From: an uncultured Coriobacteriales bacterium
Lineage (GTDB): Bacteria > Actinomycetota > Coriobacteriia > Coriobacteriales > Atopobiaceae
Direction of reading: 5' to 3'
DNA length: 16,585 bases
Assembly (NCBI GenBank): GCA_947305035.1
Contig: CAMZCV010000004.1
Location: 1-16,585, forward strand
Below the pieces are notes generated by a model. That model searched no databases. It was not told where the DNA came from and saw only the letters and a list, made by a program, of their open reading frames with translations. The translations under genes and the position numbers were made by a program. How positions within the stretch are numbered: the stretch's first letter is position 1; the number at the start of each line of letters is the position of its first letter. Shown here one piece after another: positions 7,575 to 15,100 of the stretch.

Positions 7575-8111
7575 TTACTTGGCAGCCTTGCCGAGCTTGC
7601 GGCGGATGAACTCACCATCGTAGTGGATGCCCTTGCCCTTGTAAGGCTCGGGAGGACGCTTCATGCGGATCTCGGCGGCAACCTGGCCGACCTGCTCCTT
7701 GGAAATGCCCTTGACGATGATGTGGGTGTTGTCGGGAACCTCGAACGTGATGTTCTCGGGAGCCTTGTAGATCACGGGATTGCTGTAGCCGAGCAGGAGC
7801 TCGAGGTCGGAGCCCTTGAGCGTTGCACGGTAGCCGACGCCGGTCATCTCGAGCTTCTTGGCGAAGCCCTCGGAGACGCCCACGACCATGTTGTTGATGA
7901 GCGTGCGGGTGAGACCCTGCTGGGCGTTGGAGTCGGCAACGCCGTCGATGAGGTCGACCTTGACCTGGCCGTCCTCGAGGGTGATGGTGGTGCTGGGGGT
8001 GAAGGTGCGCTCGAGCGTGCCCTTGGGGCCGGTGACCTTCACGTTGTGTCCGTCGATCTCAACGGTGACGCCGGCGGGAACGATGACAGGATGCTTGCCG
8101 ATACGGGACAT
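7575..8111 (-). CDS. rplF: 50S ribosomal protein L6
   Basis: L6 lies near the factor-binding centre at the base of the L7/L12 stalk. The 178-residue protein shows the two tandem alpha/beta domains of the family. It begins MSRIGKHPVIVPAGVTVEIDG and ends with the signature KRPPEPYKGKGIHYDGEFIRRK. Length is standard. AAGGAG precedes the ATG at 8109-8111. It follows rpsH after 27 nt in the usual spc order. Confidence 0.97.
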   Translation of the reverse strand: MSRIGKHPVIVPAGVTVEIDGHNVKVTGPKGTLERTFTPSTTITLEDGQVKVDLIDGVADSNAQQGLTRTLINNMVVGVSEGFAKKLEMTGVGYRATLKGSDLELLLGYSNPVIYKAPENITFEVPDNTHIIVKGISKEQVGQVAAEIRMKRPPEPYKGKGIHYDGEFIRRKLGKAAK

Positions 8112-8138
8112 AATCTTGTCTCCTTTCTTCTCGCCGAA

Positions 8139-8537
8139 TTACCAAAGGTAAGCGATGATCTCGCCGCCAACGCCCGCCTTGCGAGCGTCACGGTCGCACA
8201 TCATGCCCTTGGAGGTGGATACGATAGCGGTGCCGAGGCCGCCGAGGACGCGCGGGAGATCCGCAGCGCTCCTGTAGATGCGGAGGCCCGGCTTGGAGAT
8301 GCGGCGGATGCCCTTGATGGTCTTGGCGCCGCGGTTGCCGTACTTGAGGGTGATGGTGAGGGTCTTCTGGGGCTTGGTATCCTCAACGTCGTAGCCCGAG
8401 ATGTAGCCCTCCTCGCACATGACGCGAGCGACCTCGACGAGAACCTTGCTCGACGGCATGGAGACCGCCTGCTTGTTCGCCGAGTTCGCGTTTCTGATGC
8501 GCGTCAGCATGTCAGAAATGGGATCGGTGATTTTCAT
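8139..8537 (-). CDS. rpsH: 30S ribosomal protein S8
   Basis: S8 binds the central domain of 16S rRNA, and in E. coli it represses translation of the spc operon by binding its mRNA. The 132-residue protein begins [18 protein letters not shown], has [21 protein letters not shown], and ends [26 protein letters not shown], all typical. An in-frame start at 8591 would add 18 unrelated residues; purine-rich AAGGAGAAGAAGGA before the ATG at 8535-8537 supports the shorter form. The 98-nt gap before it is unusually long for this operon. Confidence 0.97.
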   Translation of the reverse strand: MKITDPISDMLTRIRNANSANKQAVSMPSSKVLVEVARVMCEEGYISGYDVEDTKPQKTLTITLKYGNRGAKTIKGIRRISKPGLRIYRSAADLPRVLGGLGTAIVSTSKGMMCDRDARKAGVGGEIIAYLW

Positions 8538-8635
8538 TGATCCTTCTTCTCCTTCGGTCGTGATGAACCTGCATGTCCGGTTCGCGTGCACCCGTGGCGC
8601 AAGCGCCTGGACACGAGAGCTTCCCTTGAACTGGA
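8538..8635 (-). promoter_or_regulatory. Structured gap between rpsN and rpsH
   Basis: On the minus strand TGTCC and GGACA can pair around a GC-rich interior that includes the palindrome GGCGCTTGCGCC. That gives a possible branched leader in front of the S8 gene. S8 is the known translational repressor of spc operons, but I see no clear copy of its binding-site consensus. No promoter boxes are evident. Confidence 0.3.
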
Positions 8636-8821
8636 TTACCAGCTAGCTTTGCGGATGCCAGGAAGCTCGCCTTTGCTCGCAAGCTCGCGGAAGCACACGC
8701 GGCAGAGGCCGAACTTGCGATAGACGGAGTGGGGACGCCCACAGCGCTGGCAACGGTTCTGCGTACGAGTGGAAAACTTCGGCTCGCGCGACGCTTTGAC
8801 GATCATCGATGTCTTAGCCAC
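8636..8821 (-). CDS. rpsN: 30S ribosomal protein S14, zinc-binding type Z
   Basis: S14 belongs to the head of the 30S subunit. The 61-residue protein is the short zinc form: C24, C27, C40 and C43 form the CxxC...CxxC site, and it ends LPGIRKASW like type Z homologues. The long zinc-free S14 (about 90-100 residues) is not present here. The start codon is GTG at 8819-8821, with AGGAGG 4 nt upstream. It lies between rplE (53-nt gap) and rpsH. Confidence 0.97.
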   Translation of the reverse strand: MAKTSMIVKASREPKFSTRTQNRCQRCGRPHSVYRKFGLCRVCFRELASKGELPGIRKASW

Positions 8822-8874
8822 AAATCCTCCTTACATATCTTTCTCGCGGCTCCGAAGAGCCTGGGTTTGAAACC

Positions 8875-9465
8875 TTACTCAGCCTTGAACGGGAAGTGGA
8901 AGGCGTCGAGAAGAGCCTTGCCCTCCGCGTCGGTGGGGGCAGAGGTGACGATGGTGATGTCCATACCGCGGGTACGGTCGATCTTGTCGAAGTCGATCTC
9001 GGGGAAGATCAGCTGCTCGGTGACGCCCATGGAGAAGTTGCCACGGCCGTCGAAGCTCTTGGGAGAGATGCCGCGGAAGTCGCGGATGCGGGGGATGGCG
9101 ATGGCGATGAGGCGATCGAGGAACTCCCACATGCGGTCGCCGCGAAGGGTGACCTTGCAGCCGATGGCCATGCCCTGGCGCACCTTGAAGTTAGCGATGG
9201 ACTTGCGGGCATGGGTGACGAGGGGCTTCTGGCCGGTGATGGCGGTGAGGTCGGAGACGGCCGCCTCGATGACCTTGGAGTCCTGAGCTGCCTCGCCGAC
9301 GCCCATGTTGACGACGATCTTCTCGACCTTGGGGATCTGATGGACGTTGGTGTAGTTGAACTTCTTCTGGAGCTCGTCGCGGACGGTGGAGAAGTAGTAC
9401 TCCTTCAGGCGCGGAGTATAGTTCTCGGGCAGTGCGGTGGTGGGCTTGACTTCCTTCTTTGCCAT
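8875..9465 (-). CDS. rplE: 50S ribosomal protein L5
   Basis: L5 binds 5S rRNA and contacts P-site tRNA from the central protuberance. The 196-residue protein has [14 protein letters not shown] (46-59), the [24 protein letters not shown] block and [21 protein letters not shown], and ends in FPFKAE. It is 10-17 residues longer than the common 179-187, from an N-terminal extension rich in Lys, Pro and Thr. AGGAGG precedes the ATG at 9463-9465. It should follow rplX, but no ribosomal gene lies upstream; it is the first gene of this cluster and has its own leader. Confidence 0.97.
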   Translation of the reverse strand: MAKKEVKPTTALPENYTPRLKEYYFSTVRDELQKKFNYTNVHQIPKVEKIVVNMGVGEAAQDSKVIEAAVSDLTAITGQKPLVTHARKSIANFKVRQGMAIGCKVTLRGDRMWEFLDRLIAIAIPRIRDFRGISPKSFDGRGNFSMGVTEQLIFPEIDFDKIDRTRGMDITIVTSAPTDAEGKALLDAFHFPFKAE

Positions 9466-9484
9466 GATTCCTCCTTAGACTCTT

Positions 9485-9520
9485 GGTGGTTTACGTGCGG
9501 GGATTTTGCCTCGCACCACC
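9485..9520 (-). promoter_or_regulatory. Leader hairpin of rplE
   Basis: On the minus strand GGTG-GTGCG pairs with CGCAC and, after a 6-nt asymmetric bulge, CACC. GG-CC pairs inside close a loop of CAAAAT. It sits directly before the rplE ribosome-binding site. In E. coli the S8 repressor site lies at the rplX-rplE junction, so a regulatory RNA at this place is plausible, but the S8 consensus was not verified. Confidence 0.4.
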
Positions 9521-9593
9521 CAGGCTTGGCGGGCCCGGGAGCCATGATGCATCTCCATGCAAAGATGGCCTCTACAGAGAGACGCGAAGTAAT

Positions 9594-9622
9594 AATATAT
9601 CCCTAATCAGGGGGCATTTCCA
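9594..9622 (-). promoter_or_regulatory. Candidate promoter of rplE
   Basis: On the minus strand TGGAAA (9617-9622, four of six matches) and TATATT (9594-9599, five of six) are separated by 17 nt. The spacer contains the short dyad CCCT-GATT-AGGG (9601-9612), which might be an operator. Transcription would start near 9587, leaving a structured leader of about 120 nt before rplE. Confidence 0.45.
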
Positions 9623-9697
9623 GCGGCTTTTTCGTTTTATGCAGGTTTTTTGAGGCTGTTTTCGAGATGCCGGAGGACAGTATAACCCAGCGTTTGA

Positions 9698-9820
9698 CGA
9701 AGTCGGTAGGTACCCGCACGAAGTCGGTAGCAAATTTGCGATTTGCCGAGTATGCCTTTTTCGTTTGCGCAGGTAGATTGCTCGGACATGATTTGTTAGC
9801 CATAACTAACCTACCGACTT
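9698..9820 (+). repeat. Left arm of 123-bp inverted repeat (MITE/REP-like)
   Basis: This arm aligns without gaps to the reverse complement of 10982-11104, matching at 104 of 123 positions by my count. It has its own terminal inverted repeats: positions 9700-9711 and 9809-9820 are exact reverse complements over 12 bp. The octamer GTCGGTAG occurs at 9702 and 9723, and inverted at 9811. CCGAG (9746-9750) and CTCGG (9781-9785) can form an inner stem. The structure resembles a non-autonomous miniature element or a REP-type palindrome, not a coding sequence. Confidence 0.85.
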
Positions 9821-10057
9821 TGTCACCCCATCTCGGTGACGGCGATACCGAGGCGCTGTGATGACCTTGTGGATTCCCCGATTCTCGATCTGGAACCCAT
9901 CATCCAACGCGCTAGAGACGTTCGTCTGAGAAAACGCTGCTCACAGGCCCGGCCTCGCGCTGTCCTGAAGAAATGTGCAAGCTACCTGGAATCTCGGCGG
10001 CAGAAATCTGAAAGTGTCGGTTGCTACGATGCGGCCAACGGGAGAAGAGGAGGCCGT
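9821..10057 (+). other. Leader region of the nuclease gene
   Basis: This stretch is between the left repeat and the nuclease start. A GTG at 9836 keeps the frame open through it, but it has no Shine-Dalgarno sequence and the added residues look unlike a folded domain, so I treat the stretch as non-coding. No promoter with two good boxes was found; TACGAT at 10025-10030 is a possible -10 without a clear -35. Confidence 0.45.
10048..10053 (+). promoter_or_regulatory. Ribosome-binding site of the nuclease gene
   Basis: AGGAGG lies 4 nt before ATG 10058 and 10 nt before ATG 10064. It argues against the upstream GTG start and leaves only a 2-residue uncertainty in the N-terminus. Confidence 0.7.
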
Positions 10058-10972
10058 ATGGATATGGTGATCAGCCACGAAAGCGCACTTTCGTTTCTCG
10101 ATGCATGCGCACGTAAGAAGTCCAAGCCCGCTTATCAGATCGCGCTTGCGCCGTATCCGGGAGGGCTCCCTTATGAATGCGCCTACCGCAAAGAAGACTT
10201 CGCTCGGTTTTCGCTAAGCAGATTTGCACGTCCCAACAAATGCATCGACGTGCTCGTTCCCGACAAGACGTTCGTGAGGAGGGTGAAAGGATTCACCCAT
10301 CATTCCGCAGGTGGGGTGCTCCCCGACGGCTCGCTGCTCGATGCAGGGGGCGACATACTCGTATGCAGCGCACCGATGTTGTTCGTTCAACTCTGCCAGG
10401 GGAAGAGCCTGATCGAGTGCATCAAGCTCGGCTTCTTTCTCTGCGGCACCTATTCTCCAGAGCCCACCTCTCCAACTGGCACGGTCGAAAGATACCCTCT
10501 CACGACTACAGATGTCCTAGAGAAGTATGTGCCCAAGGCGCGCCGCCTCCGAGGGTCTCGCAATGCCTTCGCAGCGCTGCCTTGGATCCTCGAGGGAAGC
10601 GCCTCCCCCATGGAGACCGAGCTCGCCCTCCCGTTCTTCCTTCCAACAAAGCTCGGAGGGTATGGTTTCGACGCGCCAGTCATGAACTACCCCATTCCAC
10701 TGCCTGAAAAAGGGCGAAGGATTCTCAAGAAGAAAAAGGTCAGAATCGATGTCTACTGGCCTGACCAGCGCATCGGCTTCGAATACGACAGCAAGGCGGG
10801 CCATGGACGTCTGGAGCAGCACGGCTCAGACCAGGCGAAGGCGCTTGTTCTCGAGAGCATGGGCATCCACATCGAGTCTGTGACAAAAGCGCAGGTAGAT
10901 GATCCGCGGCAGCTCGGCATCCTTGCAAATATGCTCCGTGAGTACGGAGTTTCATATAAGTTACCAAGTTAG
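10058..10972 (+). CDS. Putative PD-(D/E)XK nuclease-fold protein (DUF559/Vsr-like C-terminus)
   Basis: The protein has 304 residues and no signal peptide or membrane segment. The C-terminal third resembles DUF559/Vsr-like endonuclease domains. SPMETELAL (183-191) supplies a Glu, RIDVYWPDQRIGFEYDSK (229-246) supplies D231, E242 and K246, and QAKALVLESMGIHIESVT (259-276) is the usual last helix and strand. The N-terminal part has ISHESAL (5-11), LFVQLCQ (108-114) and LGFFLCGTYS (124-133), like the AbiEi-related or hypothetical proteins that carry such domains in actinobacteria; that recollection is unverified. The gene is alone in its orientation unit and tightly enclosed by inverted repeats, the right one starting 9 bp after its stop codon. 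It could be a mobile-element protein, a defence nuclease or a toxin-antitoxin relative; substrate unknown. Confidence 0.65.
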   Translation: MDMVISHESALSFLDACARKKSKPAYQIALAPYPGGLPYECAYRKEDFARFSLSRFARPNKCIDVLVPDKTFVRRVKGFTHHSAGGVLPDGSLLDAGGDILVCSAPMLFVQLCQGKSLIECIKLGFFLCGTYSPEPTSPTGTVERYPLTTTDVLEKYVPKARRLRGSRNAFAALPWILEGSASPMETELALPFFLPTKLGGYGFDAPVMNYPIPLPEKGRRILKKKKVRIDVYWPDQRIGFEYDSKAGHGRLEQHGSDQAKALVLESMGIHIESVTKAQVDDPRQLGILANMLREYGVSYKLPS

Positions 10973-10981
10973 AAGCATATG

Positions 10982-11104
10982 AAGTCGGTAGGTTGCGTTA
11001 GGCTAACAATTCAGACCCAAGCGATTTACCTGCGCAAACGCAAAAGGCATACTCGGCAAACCGCAATTTTGCTACCGACTTCGTGCAAGCACCTACCGAT
11101 TTCG
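10982..11104 (-). repeat. Right arm of 123-bp inverted repeat (MITE/REP-like)
   Basis: This is the reverse-complement partner of 9698-9820, with 104 of 123 identical positions and no gaps. The octamer GTCGGTAG lies at 10984, CTACCGAC at 11082 and a one-base variant at 11093. Its terminal repeats (10982-10993 and 11091-11102) differ at one base. The inner CCGAG/CTCGG stem of the left arm becomes CCGAG/CTTGG here, which still pairs through a G-U. The arm ends 93 bp before tag and may carry part of the tag upstream region. Confidence 0.85.
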
Positions 11105-11197
11105 CGCTGGCCGCTCATCCAAACTGGGCAAATAGGCCCGAATCGCCCCTGCTACACTTGGTTCCAGCAGCCTGGGCAGGAAGGTTGGGGGCCAGCG

Positions 11198-11842
11198 ATG
11201 GACTACGATGCGCGGAGGACCAAAGACGAGCTTGTAGACGGCTGGTGCTGGACCTTCGCCAGCCCCCAGGACCACATCTACCACGACACCGAGTGGGGCG
11301 TACCCGTACACGACGACACGCACATGTTCGAGCACTTCTCGATGGAATGCCTGCAATGCGGCCTCTCGTGGAACACCATCCTGCTCAAACGGCCCGTTCT
11401 GCGCGAATGCTTCGCCGGTTTCGACATCGACGACGTGGCGGCCTTCAGCGAACAGGACATCGAGCGTATCCTCGCAACTCCCGGCATGCTCCGCTCAGAG
11501 CGCAAGGTTCGTGCCATCGTGGGCAACGCACGCGCTGCACAGCGGCTTCGCGAGGAGTTCGGCTCCTTCAGCGCATACTTCTGGGGCTGGACCGACTGCA
11601 AGACAGTCCTCTACGAGGGACACGAGAAGGGCGGCATTCCCGCCAAGAACCTCCTCTCCGAACGCATGGCGAAAGACCTCAAGCGCAGGGGCTTCTCGTT
11701 CGTCGGTCCCACCAACGTCTACGCCCACCTGCAAGCCTGCGGAATCATCTGCGATCACAACGAGCGGTGCCCGCGCTATGCATATATCTCGAGGGAATTC
11801 CCCTGCGTGCGGATGGAGCGCGATGAAGGGGACCGCCCCTAG
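11198..11842 (+). CDS. tag: DNA-3-methyladenine glycosylase I
   Basis: Tag cuts 3-methyladenine from alkylated DNA to begin base-excision repair. The 214-residue protein aligns well with the 187-residue E. coli enzyme. It has WCWTFASPQDHIYHDTEWGVP (16-36), the catalytic-pocket segment MECLQCGLSW (49-58, with E50 matching E. coli E38), RKVRAIVGNARA (102-113) and KRRGFSFVGPTNVYAHLQACG (162-182). The zinc ligands map to C17, H29, H187 and C191. About 12 extra residues lie at each end. The ATG at 11198 is chosen because homology begins there; a frame open from 10979 runs through the repeat and is not coding. The ribosome-binding site is only fair. No partner gene is adjacent. Confidence 0.93.
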   Translation: MDYDARRTKDELVDGWCWTFASPQDHIYHDTEWGVPVHDDTHMFEHFSMECLQCGLSWNTILLKRPVLRECFAGFDIDDVAAFSEQDIERILATPGMLRSERKVRAIVGNARAAQRLREEFGSFSAYFWGWTDCKTVLYEGHEKGGIPAKNLLSERMAKDLKRRGFSFVGPTNVYAHLQACGIICDHNERCPRYAYISREFPCVRMERDEGDRP

Positions 11843-11872
11843 TCCCCCACCCCTCAAAACTGAGCCTTTTTG

Positions 11873-11894
11873 GCCCTTGCGCCGTGAGGGCTTT
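11873..11894 (+). terminator. Weak terminator candidate after tag
   Basis: GCCCT (11873-11877) pairs with AGGGC (11887-11891), extendable by two G-U pairs, and three T residues follow. The stem is short and the T-tract poor, so the call is tentative; its position about 30 nt after the tag stop codon is suitable. Confidence 0.35.
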
Positions 11895-12177
11895 CCTGTT
11901 GTGGCGAAACGATGGTTTCCCACTTCGCGCTTTTGGACGGCGTTCGGGTTACGGCAGGCATGGATGCGCTCGGAAACCGCAGGTCAACTACCTCTTCCAC
12001 GAAACTTCTGAAGATTCCCGCTAGCGCGGAGAGTGCCTCGTGAAAGCTTCCTGTCAGACCGCGTAGCTAGGATTCCCGGATACGAATCGCCCGTCTTCTG
12101 CGCACGCGCGGAACACGGGTTGAATCGCGCATCTGGGAAGCGCGGCCACAGCGCTTGACGTGGCAGGAAGATGAGCT

Positions 12178-12183
12178 GAGGTG
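12178..12183 (+). promoter_or_regulatory. Ribosome-binding site of the adhesin gene
   Basis: GAGGTG lies 5 nt before the ATG at 12189. It fixes the start just ahead of a basic, signal-peptide-like N-terminus. Confidence 0.7.
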
Positions 12184-12188
12184 AAGAG

Positions 12189-15100
12189 ATGCATGTAGCT
12201 CGGAAGATGAGGCGCTTGCCTCCTTTGAAGCATGGGTTGGCGCGGAGAACGGGGGTGATCGCCCTTACCGCGTTGCTTGTCCTGAACAACCTGCTCTTCG
12301 GCATTGCGCCAGCCATGACGTATGCCGACGAGCTGGAGGTAGAGGAGACATCCGTCGAGGTTGAGGAGGAAGAACCCGAGGAGCAGGAAGCTGTGGAGGT
12401 GCTCGATCCTCCCAGCCTGGAAGACGCTAGCGATACTCCGGTGGAGGAACTAGACGAGTCCGTCGTTGTTGATGATGGCGCGGAACCTGACGCGAACGCT
12501 CCCCCAGAAGAGCCTGAGGCAGAGGAGCAGGAGGCCGAGCTACCTGAAGTGCCCGCATGGGTTGCCGCAACTTATCGGATTGCGGGAGATGAGGAGCGCG
12601 CCTTCGAGGAACCTGCAGAGGTGGTTGCGGGAGACGGCGTGAATCGCGTCATTCTCAAAACGGACTTCGATGTTGAGGGGGAAGTGTCCTCGTGCGCGGT
12701 GACGCTTCTGCTCGACGAAGAGGATGTCACCGGCCAGGCACTGGTGGCGCCCGATGCGAGCTGGATCGATGTTCCTTCCGATATCGACCTTTCGAGATGC
12801 AGGGTCGAGGTCTCTGTCGTGATCGAGAGCGCTGCCGAGGCGGATGGGAAAGAGCCTGCAGAACCCGAAGGGGCCATCGACGATGAGATGGCTCCCGAAG
12901 AGGCCGCTCCCGAGACGCCCCTGCCTGTAGAGACGGATGACGAGGAGCCTGTTGAGTCGTTCGACGAAGAGGCCTATGCCGAGCAGCTCGAGATCATCGC
13001 CAGCTACCTCGACGAGGTGGGTGCAACCGATGCCGAGCGCCAAGCGTTCATGATGGACATCGGCGCGCCCCTGCTCCGCTCGGCGGGAACCACGGGCACC
13101 ATCACGAGCATCAAGCCGACAGGCCTCGGAGACGGCATCACCGCGGGATACTGGTGGACGCTCGACGGCAAGCAGGCCTACTGCATGTCCGGGTTCTTCG
13201 CAGACCCGGCGGTAGGTCAGACGCTCACCCGCTACGAGGGCAGCCTCGGCATCGATGAGCTCGATTTCGTCCTCTACCACGGCTACGACGGCGTGAATGT
13301 CACAAGCGTCGGGGGGCTCGATGCCATGCGATCCATCGCCGCAACGCAGGCAGCGGTGTGGTATGTGGTGGGCGACAAGCGCGAGGACGTGCTCGATATC
13401 CGCGGGTGGTTCCACAACGACAACTACTACAACCGACTCTACGGCCTGAACGTCATCGACGGCAGGCAGGATATCTTCCGTGCAGCCAAGTCGCTCGTCG
13501 ACGGAGCGGTAGCCTACGCGAACGCGGGAGGCGGAGGTCCCGAAGCGGGCTTCGCGAAGGTCTATCTCAATGATGGGACGGTCCGTAACAGCGTGGGCAA
13601 TCTCGTGCAGCACATGGTCGCGGTGGGCGAGCGCGAGGGCACGCTCAAGGTGGTCAAAACATCGAGCAACCCTGACACCTATACGCTCTCTGCGTACAGC
13701 ATCGCAGGAGCAAAGTACGGCGTGTACAGCGATAGCGCCTGCAGGAATCTTGTGACGACGATTGCCATCGGATCCGACCGCTCGGGCTCGGCTACGCTCA
13801 CGGCAGGCACCTATTACGTGAAGGAGACCACGGCGGGCGCGGGATATTTGCTCGACACCACGGTGCATACCGCCACCGTCGTCGCAGGAGGCACCGCAAC
13901 GGTTAGCTCGATCGAGGAACCGGAGCCCGCGAAAGCACGGGTGAAGAAGACCTCGTCGTCCGAGATTCCTTCGGGCAGCTCGGGCTATTCGCTTGCGGGC
14001 GCGGAGTACGGGCTCTACGCAACGCGCTCGGACGCCGATGCGGACGCCAACCGTATGGGCACGTTCACCACGAAGAAAGACGGGACCTCCAACGAGATAG
14101 AGGTGCTCGCGGGCACCTACTACGCCAAGGAGCTCAAGGCATCCCCTGGATTCGAACTCGATACAGCCGTGCATGCCATAACGGTGTCCCCCGGCCAGGT
14201 CGGCACCTTCACGTCGGTCGAGAAGCCCAGGCAGGGCAGTATCGAGATCGTGAAGGTCTCGGCAAATCCCTCGCTCACGGCCAGCCTTTCCTGCTACTCG
14301 CTCGCAGGGGCGAAATACGGCGTCTATGCGTCGCGCACAGACGCCCAAAAGGACACGAACCGCATGAAGACGATCGTCACCAATGCAAACGGTAAAGGCT
14401 CCGCGCAGCTCTTCGCGGGATCCTACTTCGTGCGCGAGGTCGAGGCGAGCCCTGGCTTCCTGCTCGACTCCACGGTGCATTCCGTCACCGTCTCTCCAGG
14501 CAGTACGGGCACGGTCAAGTCAACCGAGCAGCCGTTCAGCGTCCCCCTGGACGCCCGGGTGCAGAAGGTCGACAAAAACACGGGCGAGGCACTCCCCTCA
14601 GGCAGCGGGTCGCTCGCGGGGGCGGAATTCATGCTCAGCTTCTACGACAACGTTGCGGGAAGCACGTCGGGTTCGCCCGCGCGCTCCTGGGTATTCTCCA
14701 CGGATGAAAGCGGAGCGGTTGACTTCAGCTCCGCAACGCCGGTATCCGGCGATGCGTTCTTTTCCAGCGCAAACGGCACGCGCGTCTTCCCCGTGGGCAC
14801 CTATACCGTGCAGGAGACAAAGGCGCCCATGGGGTATCAGCGCGACACCACCGTTCATAAGCAGGTCATCAACGCCAATGATGGTGGGAAGGTCGCAGCT
14901 GCGCTGTTCGGAGCCTCAGGCGGAAGCATTATCGTAAACGAGCAGGTCAAACGTGGCGACGTTCGCTGGGTCAAGGTCGATGGCGACGGCAACCCCATGG
15001 CGGGCGTCGAGTTCAGAATCACCAACTCGAAAGGCGAATCCATCATCGTGGCGACAGACGCCGAGGGCATCTTCGACAGCTCGCGTCCCGAGGATAAGGC

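Larger units (their letters stand above)
9466..9697. other. Non-coding region between rplE and the left repeat
   Basis: This region holds the rplE leader, its candidate promoter and an AT-rich stretch with several T-runs (about 9628-9660 on the plus strand). I see no trace of rplX, rplN or another ribosomal gene, and no convincing coding frame. The short minus-strand reading frame at 9603-9803 crosses into the repeat and has no recognisable family. Confidence 0.6.
9698..11104 (+). mobile_element. Candidate composite element: nuclease gene between inverted repeats
   Basis: Two long inverted repeats bound a single nuclease-like gene with little spare DNA, and the unit lies exactly where the ribosomal operon order breaks. 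Just outside the arms CCAGCG (9687-9692) and CGCTGG (11105-11110) extend the symmetry, offset by 5 nt on the left. I see no target-site duplication and no transposase, so movement is unproven; the arms may be two independent insertions of a dispersed palindrome. Confidence 0.45.
11843..12188. other. 346-bp gap between tag and the adhesin gene
   Basis: No convincing gene lies on either strand. It contains a weak terminator candidate after tag, an inverted repeat (12020-12029 with 12059-12067, one bulged base, 29-nt loop) and the adhesin ribosome-binding site. No promoter with both boxes in good register was found. TTGACG at 12155 is too close to the start codon and has no matching -10. Confidence 0.5.

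Noticed and set aside
9603..9803. Short minus-strand frame crossing the left repeat
   Set aside because: No ribosome-binding site or family, and it would depend on repeat DNA that is also found in the opposite arm.
9836..10057. 74-residue N-terminal extension of the nuclease protein from GTG
   Set aside because: No ribosome-binding site at the GTG, while AGGAGG precedes the ATG at 10058; the extra residues have no fold-like pattern.
10979..11197. Upstream extension of tag through the right repeat
   Set aside because: The residues come from repeat DNA and have no counterpart in Tag proteins; homology starts at the ATG at 11198.
11950..12024. Short peptide-like frame in the tag-adhesin gap that faintly resembled a transposase tail
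   Set aside because: About 25 codons without start signal, and no specific transposase motif could be named.
12155..12160. TTGACG as a -35 box for the adhesin
   Set aside because: It lies 28 nt before the start codon and no -10 box occurs at 16-18 nt spacing.
12540..14480. 646-codon minus-strand open frame under the adhesin
   Set aside because: The plus-strand frame has a signal peptide, a thioester motif and repeats; the minus frame is rich in Arg, His and Ala without motif, as expected of an antisense shadow.
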